Assembly: GCA_031363085.1 (NCBI GenBank)
Contig: JANLTU010000197.1
Coordinates: 1 to 45,877 of the forward strand
From: UBA6921 sp031363085
GTDB lineage: Bacteria > Pseudomonadota > Gammaproteobacteria > SG8-11
Direction: 5' to 3'
Length of the DNA: 45,877 bases
The notes under the pieces were generated by a model. It saw nothing but the letters and a program-made list of their open reading frames with translations, had not been told where the DNA came from and did no database searches. Positions 1 through 7,201 of this stretch are shown here, in pieces (position 1 is the stretch's first letter; every line of letters begins with the position of its first letter). Made by a program: the position numbers and the translations under genes.

Positions 1-213
1 CAGTCATGGCGCGCCGCTGTGTGGCGTGTCGTGACGGACGCAGGACGGCTCGGGCCGCCGCAGGCCTACCCGCCGCCGAGCGCAGGCGTTTTGGGACTTG
101 GATGTCCCAAAAATGTATACCGAGCACGGCGGCGCAATCGATTTGAAGACAAACCAAAATTGCAAGCAGCGGCACTAGCCGCTAAGAAGGAACTTGAGTC
201 AAAGGTGACCTAA
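1..213 (+). CDS. Partial hypothetical gene, probable integron cassette ORF
   Basis: An open frame runs from the window edge to a stop at 211-213, so the 5' end may lie outside. The last residues are Lys/Ala/Glu-rich and the stop falls inside the R'' box of the putative attC site, which is where cassette genes often end. I recognise no family. The first 130 bases are GC-rich and another frame (6-146, with a CVAC motif) is also open there, so the coding frame is uncertain. A GTG at 19 is a possible internal start. Confidence 0.3.
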   Translation, partial: QSWRAAVWRVVTDAGRLGPPQAYPPPSAGVLGLGCPKNVYRARRRNRFEDKPKLQAAALAAKKELESKVT

Positions 214-294
214 CAAATCCCTCAACACGGACGGCATGAAGCGTCGCTCCTTCGTCGCGTCGCCTCATGCCACTAGTTACCTCAAGCGTTGACG
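208..294 (+). other. Putative integron attC recombination site
   Basis: The left end has an R''-like box ACCTAAC (208-214, matching RYYYAAC) followed by CTCAACACGGAC (221-232), the arrangement typical of proteobacterial chromosomal-integron attC sites. The right end has GTTACCTCAAGCGTT (276-290), the usual L'-R' side. The centre is an inverted repeat, GGCATGA (233-239) against TCATGCC (265-271). The R' box GTTGACG departs from GTTRRRY at its last two positions. Orientation fits a plus-strand cassette ending here. No integrase gene is in view. Confidence 0.6.
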
Positions 295-424
295 CTGTAG
301 AAAAGGCAAAGTTGCAACGCCCGTTTTTTCGAATTGCATTGAAGGGCAGCTCTTGGCCGAAAGCACACTTTCCAACACTCAGATAGAGGTGAGAGAGCAC
401 CCTGAAGTCCGAGCAAAATAAATG

Positions 425-502
425 CGGTCAGGCTTGATTAATTGCATTAATACTTCTCTGTGAACGACATCAAAATAATGCAATCGATCAAGCCTGACCC
501 CG
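425..502. repeat. REP-like palindromic element, copy 1 (complete)
   Basis: The outer arms GGTCAGGCTTGAT (426-438) and ATCAAGCCTGACC (487-499) are perfect inverted repeats; inner arms ATTGCAT (441-447) and ATGCAAT (478-484) form a second nested pair. The same core recurs at 1743, 3994 and 28851. Dispersed palindromes of this kind are often mobilised by RAYT/IS200-like transposases, but none is present here. The stretch 295-424 on its left shows no convincing gene. Confidence 0.7.
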
Positions 503-537
503 TTTCGTGTGTTTCTTCGTGGTGGCATATTGAAGTT

Positions 538-565
538 GTAGGCTGGGTTGATCAACCCAGCCTAC
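538..565. repeat. Perfect 28-bp palindrome downstream of the hydrolase gene
   Basis: Positions 538-551 (GTAGGCTGGGTTGA) are the exact reverse complement of 552-565. It lies 17 bp beyond the stop of the minus-strand hydrolase gene. It resembles the GTAGGTTGGGTT palindromes scattered through many proteobacterial genomes. As RNA it could act as a transcript-end hairpin, but no T-run follows on either strand. Confidence 0.7.
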
Positions 566-582
566 CGCGCTGATTCCAGGTG

Positions 583-1593
583 TTACGGCTGATTTTTTAG
601 CGTGTGCGCATCGACTGTTAGTAAGTAGTCTGCCAGAACCTTGTTATATTTTTCATGAAACTCCCAAAACAACAGATGATTACCGAAAGATGCAACTTTT
701 GCACTGGGGGTATTCTGCTTTGCCCAGGATTCGACAACATCTTTCACTTCGGCTCTCACTGTATAAAGTAAAGGTATCCTACCCTCCAACGATTTAAGCT
801 CCTTTGTAAAATTCAGAAAAATGCCTGCGGCATTTAACATACCGGCAACAGTGTCAGAGGTGTGATTGGCAATATCAGTCACCCACCGAATTCGTTCTGG
901 CGTAGGAGTTACTAGCATCCACTGCGCGAATTCCTTGTTGAATTTCTCTCGGTTACGAACCGGTCCAAGAGTGAAATATTCCTGCGCGCCATCCGCATCA
1001 TCGTACCGATACCAGACCCACTCTTTAAGATTATCGATGCTCGTAGATTTCGGCGGCGAATCGATCATGATCAATCCTAACAAACGATCTGAACCAAATT
1101 GTTGTACGTAAGACAACATATCTAATCCACCATACGACCACCCCCCGATCACAACAGAATGTAGATCTAAAGCGTCCAGGAAATTCTTTAAGTCTCTGCC
1201 ATGTTGCTCGTAATAATGGCCACCCTCGGTCTTAGTGCTGCGCCCCTGCCCCCGAGGATCATACGTAATAAAGCGCCATTCATTGGAGTTTTTAAAATAG
1301 TCTAATTGATGCTCATAGACTTCGGTACTCATTGTCCAACCGGGAATAAAAACTATCGTTTTTGTCCCATGACCCGCCTGTTCGTAATATAGAGTTAAGT
1401 CATTGCTCACCTTAACGTAGCCTGATTGAATCTGGCTTTGCTTGAACGTCGAAACCTCATGCGTGACGTCGATAAAATGCCGTGGCTCGGCACTGGTTTG
1501 CGACAATGCTTGAATCTCCGCTGATAAATTGCAGCCGTGCAGCGCGATGGCTGAAATAACCACCAGAGATAGTTTTGCTAGGGGATGGCTCAT
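583..1593 (-). CDS. Alpha/beta-hydrolase lipoprotein
   Basis: A 336-residue alpha/beta-hydrolase-fold protein. It starts with a lipoprotein signal peptide: a basic n-region, a hydrophobic core and a lipobox-like LHGC with Cys21 as the lipidation site. The fold shows an oxyanion-side motif FIPGWTMS, the segment YDPRGQGRS, the nucleophile elbow GGWSYGG near residue 150, and a late His in FGNHLLFWEFH as candidate catalytic base. A purine-rich AGGAAA sits just upstream of the ATG. It is more AT-rich than genes right of 4 kb and is flanked by palindromic repeats and a putative attC, suggesting acquisition. Substrate (ester, lactone or epoxide) cannot be told from sequence. Confidence 0.85.
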   Translation of the reverse strand: MSHPLAKLSLVVISAIALHGCNLSAEIQALSQTSAEPRHFIDVTHEVSTFKQSQIQSGYVKVSNDLTLYYEQAGHGTKTIVFIPGWTMSTEVYEHQLDYFKNSNEWRFITYDPRGQGRSTKTEGGHYYEQHGRDLKNFLDALDLHSVVIGGWSYGGLDMLSYVQQFGSDRLLGLIMIDSPPKSTSIDNLKEWVWYRYDDADGAQEYFTLGPVRNREKFNKEFAQWMLVTPTPERIRWVTDIANHTSDTVAGMLNAAGIFLNFTKELKSLEGRIPLLYTVRAEVKDVVESWAKQNTPSAKVASFGNHLLFWEFHEKYNKVLADYLLTVDAHTLKNQP

Positions 1594-1742
1594 GGCGTTT
1601 CCTTGACATTAGTTTGTAGGTTTCTTGGCTTTTTTCAGTCTAAAGGGAAGACTTGACGTACTTAAAGAGCCATTTCTTCCTAAATATATGGAGCCATTCA
1701 TGAAGCCAGCGACCAATCTGAACGATGTCACGACCACAAGGC

Positions 1743-1823
1743 GGGGTCAGGCAATTGAGTAATTGCACTTCAACACTCCATTGAAATAACATATAAATAA
1801 TACAACTACTCAAGCCTGACCCC
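1743..1823. repeat. REP-like palindromic element, copy 2 (complete)
   Basis: Outer arms GGGGTCAGGC (1743-1752) and GCCTGACCCC (1814-1823) are perfect inverted repeats. The left inner part differs from copy 1 (AATTGAGTAATTGCA), while the right side keeps ACTCAAGCCTGACCCC. With the adjacent tandem repeat it occupies most of the gene-poor gap 1594-2078. Confidence 0.7.
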
Positions 1824-1850
1824 GTTCCGTACATGACCCCGTTCCGTACA
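1817..1850. repeat. Two-copy 17-bp tandem repeat at the edge of REP-like copy 2
   Basis: The unit TGACCCCGTTCCGTACA is present twice without mismatch (1817-1833 and 1834-1850). The first unit starts inside the right arm of the palindromic element, so the duplication captured its edge, as slippage or aberrant excision could do. Confidence 0.8.
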
Positions 1851-1897
1851 GTCTTTCAATGAGTCACCCAGTGTTCGATGAGTGTCGCCGAACTGCT

Positions 1898-2029
1898 CTA
1901 CTGCAGAACGGCGTCGTCCCGGTTCTTAGGTTTCAATCGCTGCATAGCACCGTTGGAATAACGGCAAGCCAGCAAGCCGTGGTCTGTTAAAAGCAAGGTG
2001 TGTAAAGGACTACGCCAAAACTTATTCAT
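1898..2029 (-). CDS. Possible 43-residue small ORF or gene remnant
   Basis: ATG at 2029, stop at 1898-1900. The peptide starts MNKFWRSPLHTLLLTDHG and has a protein-like mix, but no clear ribosome binding site and no family I recognise. It could be the decayed start of a longer gene. It is the only coding candidate in the 1594-2078 gap besides repeat material. Confidence 0.2.
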   Translation of the reverse strand: MNKFWRSPLHTLLLTDHGLLACRYSNGAMQRLKPKNRDDAVLQ

Positions 2030-2078
2030 GACAGGAGACAGCCTATGCCGCTGCCCCCTGTCCAATAAATTGTTACTG

Positions 2079-2801
2079 TTATTTTCCTGCGGTCATGCCG
2101 CCGTCCACGGATAAGACCACGCCGGTGGTAAATTCGGCATCCGTTAAATACATCACCGCATCCACCACATCCTTAACCCTGCCTATCCTGCCGACAGGTT
2201 GCAGTGAATTTAAGAAGTCGTGCATGTCCGGGGTATACAACGGGGTGTCGATGATGCCGGGTGCGACCGCATTGACTTTGATATTTTTGGACGCAAATTC
2301 CAATGCCAACGCTTTAGTTACGCTATTCAGACCGCCCTTGATCAAGATCGGGATCGACGCCGGAACGTTTACATTCGGTTGCATCGCAATGGCAGCGGTT
2401 ATATTGATGATGTGCCCCTGACCCTGCTTTGCCATCTGCGTCGAGGCAAGCTGGGAAACATAAAAGAAGCCTTTCAAGTTGGTGTTAATAAGATTGTCCA
2501 GATCTTCCGGAGAATAGTCCGCGAAAGGTTTTGCGTTAAAAATTCCGGCATTATTGATCAGAATGTCAACTTGCCCGAATTTAGCTACCGCCTCCTGAAT
2601 GATTTTTTCAGCGGTGGACTTTAGCCCGATGTCACCCGCGACTGGAAGAAAGTTTGCAGGCGCACCTAAATGATCGGCTGCTTTTTTTAAGCGTTCCTGG
2701 GTTCTGGCGTTTGCCACAACATTGAAACCTTTTTTTAGATAGGCATCCGCTAACCCCAAGCCGATTCCACTGGAAGCGCCTGTGACGATGACTGTTTTCA
2801 T
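2079..2801 (-). CDS. SDR-family oxidoreductase-like protein lacking the catalytic Ser/Tyr
   Basis: 240 residues with a classical short-chain dehydrogenase Rossmann fold: the nucleotide-binding TGASSGIG near the N-terminus, the NNAG motif (LINNAGIF) around residue 85, and a C-terminal SVDGG. At the active site the Lys of YxxxK is kept (IPILIKGG), but the Tyr position is Pro, and the Ser expected after INIT is Ala. A related SDR subgroup with a similar Tyr-less LxxLxKGG segment is known, so this may be a lineage trait. Last gene of a minus-strand operon (3461 to 2079), 27 bp after the tautomerase gene and divergent from the HxlR regulator. It may bind NAD(P)(H) without being a normal dehydrogenase. 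Confidence 0.85.
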   Translation of the reverse strand: MKTVIVTGASSGIGLGLADAYLKKGFNVVANARTQERLKKAADHLGAPANFLPVAGDIGLKSTAEKIIQEAVAKFGQVDILINNAGIFNAKPFADYSPEDLDNLINTNLKGFFYVSQLASTQMAKQGQGHIINITAAIAMQPNVNVPASIPILIKGGLNSVTKALALEFASKNIKVNAVAPGIIDTPLYTPDMHDFLNSLQPVGRIGRVKDVVDAVMYLTDAEFTTGVVLSVDGGMTAGK

Positions 2802-2828
2802 ATTTACATTATCCTGTGTTGATGTTGG

Positions 2829-3035
2829 TTAAAGGGCATTGTTTTTGCGATACACATCTACCGGGACGCCCGCAATTCCCCAGTCTTCTTTCTCAACCTC
2901 ATCAATGACGACAAAGGTGGTTTCTGGGTTTTTGTCAAGAACGCGCACCAGAAGGTCGGTCACACCTTTCATAAGCTCAGCTTTCTGCTCGGCCGTTGCA
3001 CCTTCTCTGGTGATTTTGATATTGACGTAAGGCAT
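2829..3035 (-). CDS. 4-oxalocrotonate tautomerase-family protein
   Basis: 68 residues, the normal length for the small tautomerases, which assemble as oligomers and use the amino-terminal Pro exposed after Met removal. It starts MPYVNIKITREG, so the catalytic Pro is present. The C-terminal part has the family pattern FVVIDEVEKEDWGIAG. It sits between the SnoaL-like gene (51 bp upstream) and the SDR gene (27 bp downstream). Members isomerise enol/keto substrates or belong to uncharacterised subgroups; the substrate is unknown. Confidence 0.9.
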   Translation of the reverse strand: MPYVNIKITREGATAEQKAELMKGVTDLLVRVLDKNPETTFVVIDEVEKEDWGIAGVPVDVYRKNNAL

Positions 3036-3086
3036 CTTGGACTCCGTGGGTTGTGGTTTTTTCGATAGAGCGGCTTGCAGTCGGGC

Positions 3087-3461
3087 TTATTCCCGAAGGT
3101 CGTAGTGAAAAACCTTCGAGATGATCTGCCACCGCTCGTTGATAAAAACGCAGGTCAGAAAATCCGTAAAGAATTTCGGCCCGATGGAACATTCCACGCG
3201 TGCCAGGGCGGTGACCGGACCGGCGAACTCGATCGAGACGATGCGATCATGGCGCGGTTCGTTACGGCTGGCGGGCGACGGGCGCTGATCGACAATCGGA
3301 AAGTACTCGTCCATGGTGAGGCGCAGGAATGTGCCATCCGTTACACATACATAATGCGCCATGGGGTGGAAGGCTTTGGAGAGTTTGGATGTATCGCTGT
3401 CGTATAAACCATCGAAGTAATCCGATAAAACACTCATCACATCGACATAACGTGAATCCAT
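3087..3461 (-). CDS. SnoaL/NTF2-like protein (lumazine-binding-2 type)
   Basis: 124 residues of the alpha+beta cone fold shared by SnoaL, ketosteroid isomerase and NTF2. The N-terminal helix VLSDYFDGLYDSDTSKLSKAFHP and the C-terminal strands (ALARVECSI, FTDFLTCVF, WQIISKVFHY) match the Lumazine_bd_2 group, usually found as small stand-alone proteins of unknown role. It is the first gene of the three-gene minus-strand operon and starts 147 bp from the divergent HxlR gene, so it is probably under that regulator. A small-molecule binding or isomerase role is an inference. Confidence 0.8.
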   Translation of the reverse strand: MDSRYVDVMSVLSDYFDGLYDSDTSKLSKAFHPMAHYVCVTDGTFLRLTMDEYFPIVDQRPSPASRNEPRHDRIVSIEFAGPVTALARVECSIGPKFFTDFLTCVFINERWQIISKVFHYDLRE

Positions 3462-3608
3462 GGGCGTTGCTCCTCGTGTCGTTTTAGTGATAACGCGAGC
3501 AACCGCGTCAGTGAGAGAATCCTAGCAGTCGATAGTTACATTTTGATACCTAATAACCATGAGTTAGTGATATTTTGTGGTATCCAATCGGTTACCGGAG
3601 ATAAGCTG
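3462..3608. promoter_or_regulatory. Divergent promoter region with possible HxlR operator
   Basis: This 147-bp gap separates the SnoaL-tautomerase-SDR operon (minus) from the HxlR gene (plus). It becomes AT-rich between 3530 and 3590 and carries the inverted pair GATACC (3545-3550) / GGTATC (3578-3583), a candidate operator. No textbook -35/-10 pair stands out. Confidence 0.4.
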
Positions 3609-3953
3609 ATGTCGTTACGATTGCGGAAGAACAAAGCGTCGCCACCACCACCGGTGTGCCCGCTCACCGAATGCATGGCCATCTTAGGCGGCGCCTGGAC
3701 GCCCAATGTGATCTGGTATTTGAGCGAGGGTCCGCGCCGCTTCGGCGAATTGCGGCATGACATTCCGCGCATATCCGCCAAAGTCCTGAGTGCGCGTCTA
3801 CGAGAACTTGAGGGACAAGGCGTGATCACGCGCCGGGTCATGCCGACGTCACCGCCTTCGGTCGAGTACACGCTCACTGAATTGGGGCGGGAGCTAATCC
3901 CCGCGATCAACGCCATCGTCGGGGTCGGATTAAAACTCAAGAAAAAACGTTAA
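3609..3953 (+). CDS. HxlR-family transcriptional regulator
   Basis: A 114-residue winged-helix protein of the HxlR type. Diagnostic features are the Cys near the N-terminus in PVCPLTECMAILGGAW, the segment RRFGELRHDIPRISAKVLSARLRELE that holds the recognition helix, and the wing GVITRRVMPTSPPSVEYTLTELG. I chose the ATG at 3609 because GGAG lies 8 bases upstream and homologues start close to this; an in-frame ATG at 3543 would add 22 unusual residues. HxlR proteins are small dimeric sensors of electrophiles or aldehydes that often control a divergent oxidoreductase operon, which fits the SDR/tautomerase genes next door. Confidence 0.88.
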   Translation: MSLRLRKNKASPPPPVCPLTECMAILGGAWTPNVIWYLSEGPRRFGELRHDIPRISAKVLSARLRELEGQGVITRRVMPTSPPSVEYTLTELGRELIPAINAIVGVGLKLKKKR

Positions 3954-3993
3954 ACGAAACGCGATTTTGTTTTTTTAAAGGACTAATAAACCA

Positions 3994-4015
3994 GGTCAGG
4001 CTTGCGTAGTTGCAT
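3994..4015 (+). repeat. Half copy of the REP-like element
   Basis: GGTCAGGCTTG followed by CGTAGTTGCAT repeats the left half of copy 1, including the TTGCAT inner arm. No matching right arm occurs in the next 100 bases, so it is a solo half-site. It lies in the gap between the HxlR gene and the minus-strand HDOD gene. Confidence 0.6.
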
Positions 4016-4088
4016 TTAAAAATTAATCGAGCCGATACAGGCAATCGCTCAGAACCGTAAGACGAGGCTATGAAGAAAATTGTATTCG

Positions 4089-4979
4089 CTATTCGCTGGG
4101 CATGATCAAGGCCAGCCCTTCAAAGAGCAGCGGATGCGCTTTGGCAATGGCCGGTTCGATAAAGTCGGGATTCAGGCGCGCCATCTGCCAGGCATGCGGC
4201 GATGAGCGCGCGAGCAGCGCGTCGCGCTGATCCGGTGCTTCGGCGATGTGCGCGATGGTGTCGGCCAGATGCACCAGCGCGGCTTCCAGGCAGTCGCGTG
4301 CGGCGTCGGGTTCGTGATGATAACGTAGGGCGCCATAGAGTGCGGCTGGCAACGCCCACAAGGTGGCCAGCGCACCGCCCACGGCGCCGTGGTCGACCCC
4401 AACCAAGGTGCGTTCGGCCAGATATAAAGGCTCGTCCAGCGCAACGCTGCGGCGCAGCGCTTTTTGCGCTTGCTCGGGCATTTTGTGGAAGATCAATAAC
4501 TTTCCCAGATCGTGCAACAATCCGGCGATGAACAAGCGCTCGGTATGCAACACGCCGCATTCTTGCGCGAGCAATTTCGCGACGATGCCGGTGAAAATGC
4601 TGTGCCGCCAGAAGCTCGCCATGTTGGCAAGCTCAACCGGAATTTGCGCGAAGGTGCGTACCGCCGACACCGCGAATACCAGGTCGCGCAATTCGCGCTG
4701 CCCGATCACCGTGACCGCACGTGAAATGGTGTCGACACGCGAACGAAAACCATACAGGGAGCTGTTGGCGATTTTAAGCAGGCGCGCGGTCAAGCTGGCG
4801 TCTTGCTGGATCACGGTGCCGATGTCGGCGGCGCTGTGGTCCGGATCGCCCACCATCAAGTTCACGCGGATGCACACGTGCGGCAGCGACACTAACTTGA
4901 CATTGCCTTGCACTAACGCCGTCGCTGCCTGGTCGGCGGCGACAAGTAACGGATCGCTTGAAACAATATTGATGCTCAT
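4089..4979 (-). CDS. HDOD-domain signalling protein (paralog A)
   Basis: 296 residues dominated by one HDOD domain (about 30-230), a relative of the HD phosphohydrolase fold usually lacking the full metal site. Typical segments are LVSLPHVCIRVNLMV, DASLTARLLKIANSSLYGF, VTVIGQRELRDLVFAVSA and the HD-like LLHDLGKLL. No GGDEF, EAL or receiver domain is attached. HDOD proteins act in signalling around c-di-GMP, chemotaxis and motility, but their activity is generally undefined. The plus-strand gene at 7435 is a clear paralog with near-identical motif order. A weak sigma-28-like site lies upstream (5034-5060, minus). Confidence 0.88.
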   Translation of the reverse strand: MSINIVSSDPLLVAADQAATALVQGNVKLVSLPHVCIRVNLMVGDPDHSAADIGTVIQQDASLTARLLKIANSSLYGFRSRVDTISRAVTVIGQRELRDLVFAVSAVRTFAQIPVELANMASFWRHSIFTGIVAKLLAQECGVLHTERLFIAGLLHDLGKLLIFHKMPEQAQKALRRSVALDEPLYLAERTLVGVDHGAVGGALATLWALPAALYGALRYHHEPDAARDCLEAALVHLADTIAHIAEAPDQRDALLARSSPHAWQMARLNPDFIEPAIAKAHPLLFEGLALIMPSE

Positions 4980-5155
4980 CGGCAGGCCCAGTGAACTACG
5001 TGGCGCGCGGTTGCGACACCTCTGTGAATTACTTCATCGGATATTCGGAACACAAGATTAGCGATATCGCACTTGGCGAGCCGGCGTAAGCTGTGCTAGT
5101 TTTTCCGCTGCGTCGGATTGGTCCGGCGCGTTAGCTCACATTCGGGGAGGAACAC

Positions 5156-5275
5156 ATGGATACGCTGGATCTGTTACAGGTAATGATCGGTTCGATTTCG
5201 TTGTTGGTTACGGTGCTGTGCGCGATTCTGGTGGCGAACATCTACAGTACGCCTGCCCAAACCAACCAAAGCTAA
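5156..5275 (+). CDS. 39-residue single-span membrane peptide
   Basis: A short ORF with a strong ribosome binding site (GGGGAGG ending 5 bases before the ATG) and an intrinsic terminator 7 bases after its stop, so it looks like a complete small transcription unit. The peptide has an N-terminal acidic stretch (MDTLDLLQ), one hydrophobic segment of about 20 residues (IGSISLLVTVLCAILVANIY) and a polar tail rich in Thr, Gln and Asn. I recognise no family. It lies between the HDOD gene (divergent) and the outer-membrane barrel gene. A regulatory or membrane-partner role is possible but unsupported. Confidence 0.6.
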   Translation: MDTLDLLQVMIGSISLLVTVLCAILVANIYSTPAQTNQS

Positions 5276-5282
5276 TTTTTCC

Positions 5283-5319
5283 TACGGCTGTTTCGGTGAC
5301 GACACAGCCGTATTTTTTT
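5283..5319 (+). terminator. Rho-independent terminator after the 39-residue ORF
   Basis: TACGGCTGT (5283-5291) pairs perfectly with ACAGCCGTA (5304-5312) and is followed directly by seven T residues (5313-5319). Confidence 0.85.
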
Positions 5320-5327
5320 CCTGCGCC

Positions 5328-5354
5328 TCAATTTGTTCGCGATTGTGTCGATAA
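5328..5354 (+). promoter_or_regulatory. Weak candidate sigma-28 promoter for the outer-membrane barrel gene
   Basis: TCAATTTG-N11-GTCGATAA matches 5 of 8 and 7 of 8 positions of the FliA consensus TAAAGTTT-N11-GCCGATAA at ideal spacing. It lies about 137 bp before the barrel ATG and just after a terminator. It is weaker than the sites at 19535, 27082 and 45611. Confidence 0.3.
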
Positions 5355-5490
5355 CTCAAGCGTTATTCAGCCGTACGGCTCGTGGCTTGAATTTCGACTG
5401 CTACACTTGAACGTATGATTTAACGGTAAGCGATTCGAAATCGCGCCGACTAAAACATATCTCGGGCATCGTAAAAAATAGAGGACACCC

Positions 5491-6090
5491 ATGAACTCCT
5501 TCGCGCGCTCCGTTGCACTCCTGGCAGGATTGAGTTTTGGCTCATACGCAATGGCTGCCGGCCCCGCCGCAACCAATCACTATTTCAGCGCCAGTTACTA
5601 CCAAAATTCCACCGAATTCACCACCACGGTCGGCAACATTAGCTCTGATCTTGACAATATGATGTTCAGCTACGGCTGGGTTTTCGTACCGTATTTGAAT
5701 TTGAGTATTGAGGCGCGCGCCGGATGGTCCGCGACCAAATCCAGCGACACTAAAACCAATGGCGCCACCACCAGTGCCGTCAACGACTCGTTGTATGCCG
5801 TGTTCCTGCGCGGCAGCCTGCCGTTAGCGTCGCACAATATCGCCTTGTACGGCTTGCTGGGCACGAGCCGCGCCAGCAATACCTACACCACCGAAAGCCT
5901 CGCCGCCGGCAAATTGTCGTACACCACCACCGCGACCGGTTTGTCTTACGGCATGGGCGCGGAATTATTCGGCACGCCGTCCACCTCGTTTCACGTGGAA
6001 TGGACCAAGTACCTGAGCGCAACCGAGCTTGCCTCCAAGGGCTTTGTGCTGGGCATCACCCACCATTTTGCGATGTCGAAGCCGTGGTAA
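5491..6090 (+). CDS. Small outer-membrane beta-barrel protein
   Basis: 199 residues with a Sec signal peptide (hydrophobic run after FARSV, cleavage near SYAMAA) and a mature part made of alternating hydrophobic/polar strands with Thr/Ser-rich loops, typical of 8-stranded OmpX/OmpA-type porin-family barrels. Strands can be seen at HYFSASYYQN, FSYGWVFVPYLNLSIEARAG, NIALYGLLGTSR and LSYGMGAELFG. The chain ends MSKPW, so a C-terminal aromatic is present. AGAGGA lies before the ATG. The Kelch lipoprotein gene begins about 30 bp downstream on the same strand, suggesting joint expression. Function beyond an envelope location cannot be assigned. Confidence 0.75.
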   Translation: MNSFARSVALLAGLSFGSYAMAAGPAATNHYFSASYYQNSTEFTTTVGNISSDLDNMMFSYGWVFVPYLNLSIEARAGWSATKSSDTKTNGATTSAVNDSLYAVFLRGSLPLASHNIALYGLLGTSRASNTYTTESLAAGKLSYTTTATGLSYGMGAELFGTPSTSFHVEWTKYLSATELASKGFVLGITHHFAMSKPW

Positions 6091-6118
6091 GCCACGCGCG
6101 TCCGTCTTAGATGTATTC

Positions 6119-7201
6119 GTGATTCGCCGCGCCCTCGCCTCTATCGGTCACGCGTCGATTCGGCTGTTAACCAGCAGCGCTATTTGTTTGCTTTTACTGA
6201 CGGGTTGCGAACGCCCAAGCTGGGACTACCAGTGGCAGGAACAGCCGCCGCTACAAACCGCGCGCCGCGCGTTGGCGGCAACCGCATCCGGCGATTATCT
6301 GTACGCCCTGGGTGGCGTCGATGCCGTCGGCCAATATGTCAATACCGTCGAATTTGCGCATGTTTTGTCCGACGGCCGGCTTGAACCCTGGCAATTCACC
6401 ACACCGTTACCGGCGGGTCGCATCTACCACGCCGCCGTGGTGGTACAAGGCGATCTCTACATTGCCGGCGGTGGCCAAGGCGAACTGGGCGACAACAACA
6501 CCCCGGTTGCAAGCGTAGAAAAAGCCCACATTCTCGCCGCCGGCCAGTTGGGTGCATGGCAATCCGTAAGCCCGCTCACGACACCGCGACGCGGCTTGCA
6601 AGTGGTGGCCTATCGCGACGCCCTGTATGCCATCGGCGGATACAATGGCAGCTTTCTTAAATCGGTCGAGCGCGCACAAGTGTCAAGTCAAGGTGCGTTG
6701 TCGGCTTGGCAACTGGAACCTGCGCACGCAGTCGTGGATCGCTACATTCATTCGGCCACGCAATTGGGCGACGCGCTGTATTTACTGGGCGGCCATGTGC
6801 AAGGCTCGCAACGCATGAGTTACGGCGATGTCGAGATGGCCCGAATTGGCGAAAAGGGCCATGTATTGACATGGAGCGTGGAAAAAACCAACCTGCGCGC
6901 AGCGCGCTTCATGGCCGCCGCGTTCGCACTGGGCCAGCACCTCTACATGCTGGGCGGGCACAGCGGCGGCAACCGTTTGGCCAGCGTGGAATTCGCCCCG
7001 GTCGAGCGCGGCGCTCATGTCGGGTTATGGCGCCTGACCACCGCGTTACCCATCGGCCGCAGCGCCACAGCGGTTGCGACGCACGGCGCGGATGTGTATG
7101 TGCTCGGCGGCGTCAGCGATGCCGGCCTGCTCAATTCGGTGGTGCGCGCCCGCGCCGACAGCCACGGACACCTGGGGATTCCGCGCACGGTGACGCAATG
7201 A
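6119..7201 (+). CDS. Kelch-repeat lipoprotein (beta-propeller)
   Basis: About 360 residues. I favour a GTG start at 6119 because it places a basic n-region, a hydrophobic core and the lipobox LLTGC (Cys30) correctly; an in-frame ATG at 6029 overlaps the preceding gene and would add about 30 unlikely residues. The mature part shows six Kelch-type blades, each with a GG motif: LYALGGVD, LYIAGGGQ, LYAIGGYNG, LYLLGGHV, LYMLGGHSGG and VYVLGGVSD. Six blades fit a closed propeller. The protein probably sits in the outer or inner membrane leaflet facing the periplasm. Kelch propellers are binding platforms; the ligand is unknown. Confidence 0.82.
   Translation: MIRRALASIGHASIRLLTSSAICLLLLTGCERPSWDYQWQEQPPLQTARRALAATASGDYLYALGGVDAVGQYVNTVEFAHVLSDGRLEPWQFTTPLPAGRIYHAAVVVQGDLYIAGGGQGELGDNNTPVASVEKAHILAAGQLGAWQSVSPLTTPRRGLQVVAYRDALYAIGGYNGSFLKSVERAQVSSQGALSAWQLEPAHAVVDRYIHSATQLGDALYLLGGHVQGSQRMSYGDVEMARIGEKGHVLTWSVEKTNLRAARFMAAAFALGQHLYMLGGHSGGNRLASVEFAPVERGAHVGLWRLTTALPIGRSATAVATHGADVYVLGGVSDAGLLNSVVRARADSHGHLGIPRTVTQ

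Noticed and set aside
3942..3974. AT-rich hairpin AAAAAAC/GTTTTTT after the HxlR gene
   Set aside because: Seven weak A-T pairs with a long loop; not a convincing terminator.
4031..4038. GCCGATAC on the plus strand
   Set aside because: No -35 match and no plus-strand gene follows within 1 kb in that transcript direction.
5034..5060. TAATCTTG-N11-TCCGATGA (minus) before the HDOD paralog A
   Set aside because: Only 11 of 16 matches; too weak to call alone, mentioned as a hint in the gene entry.
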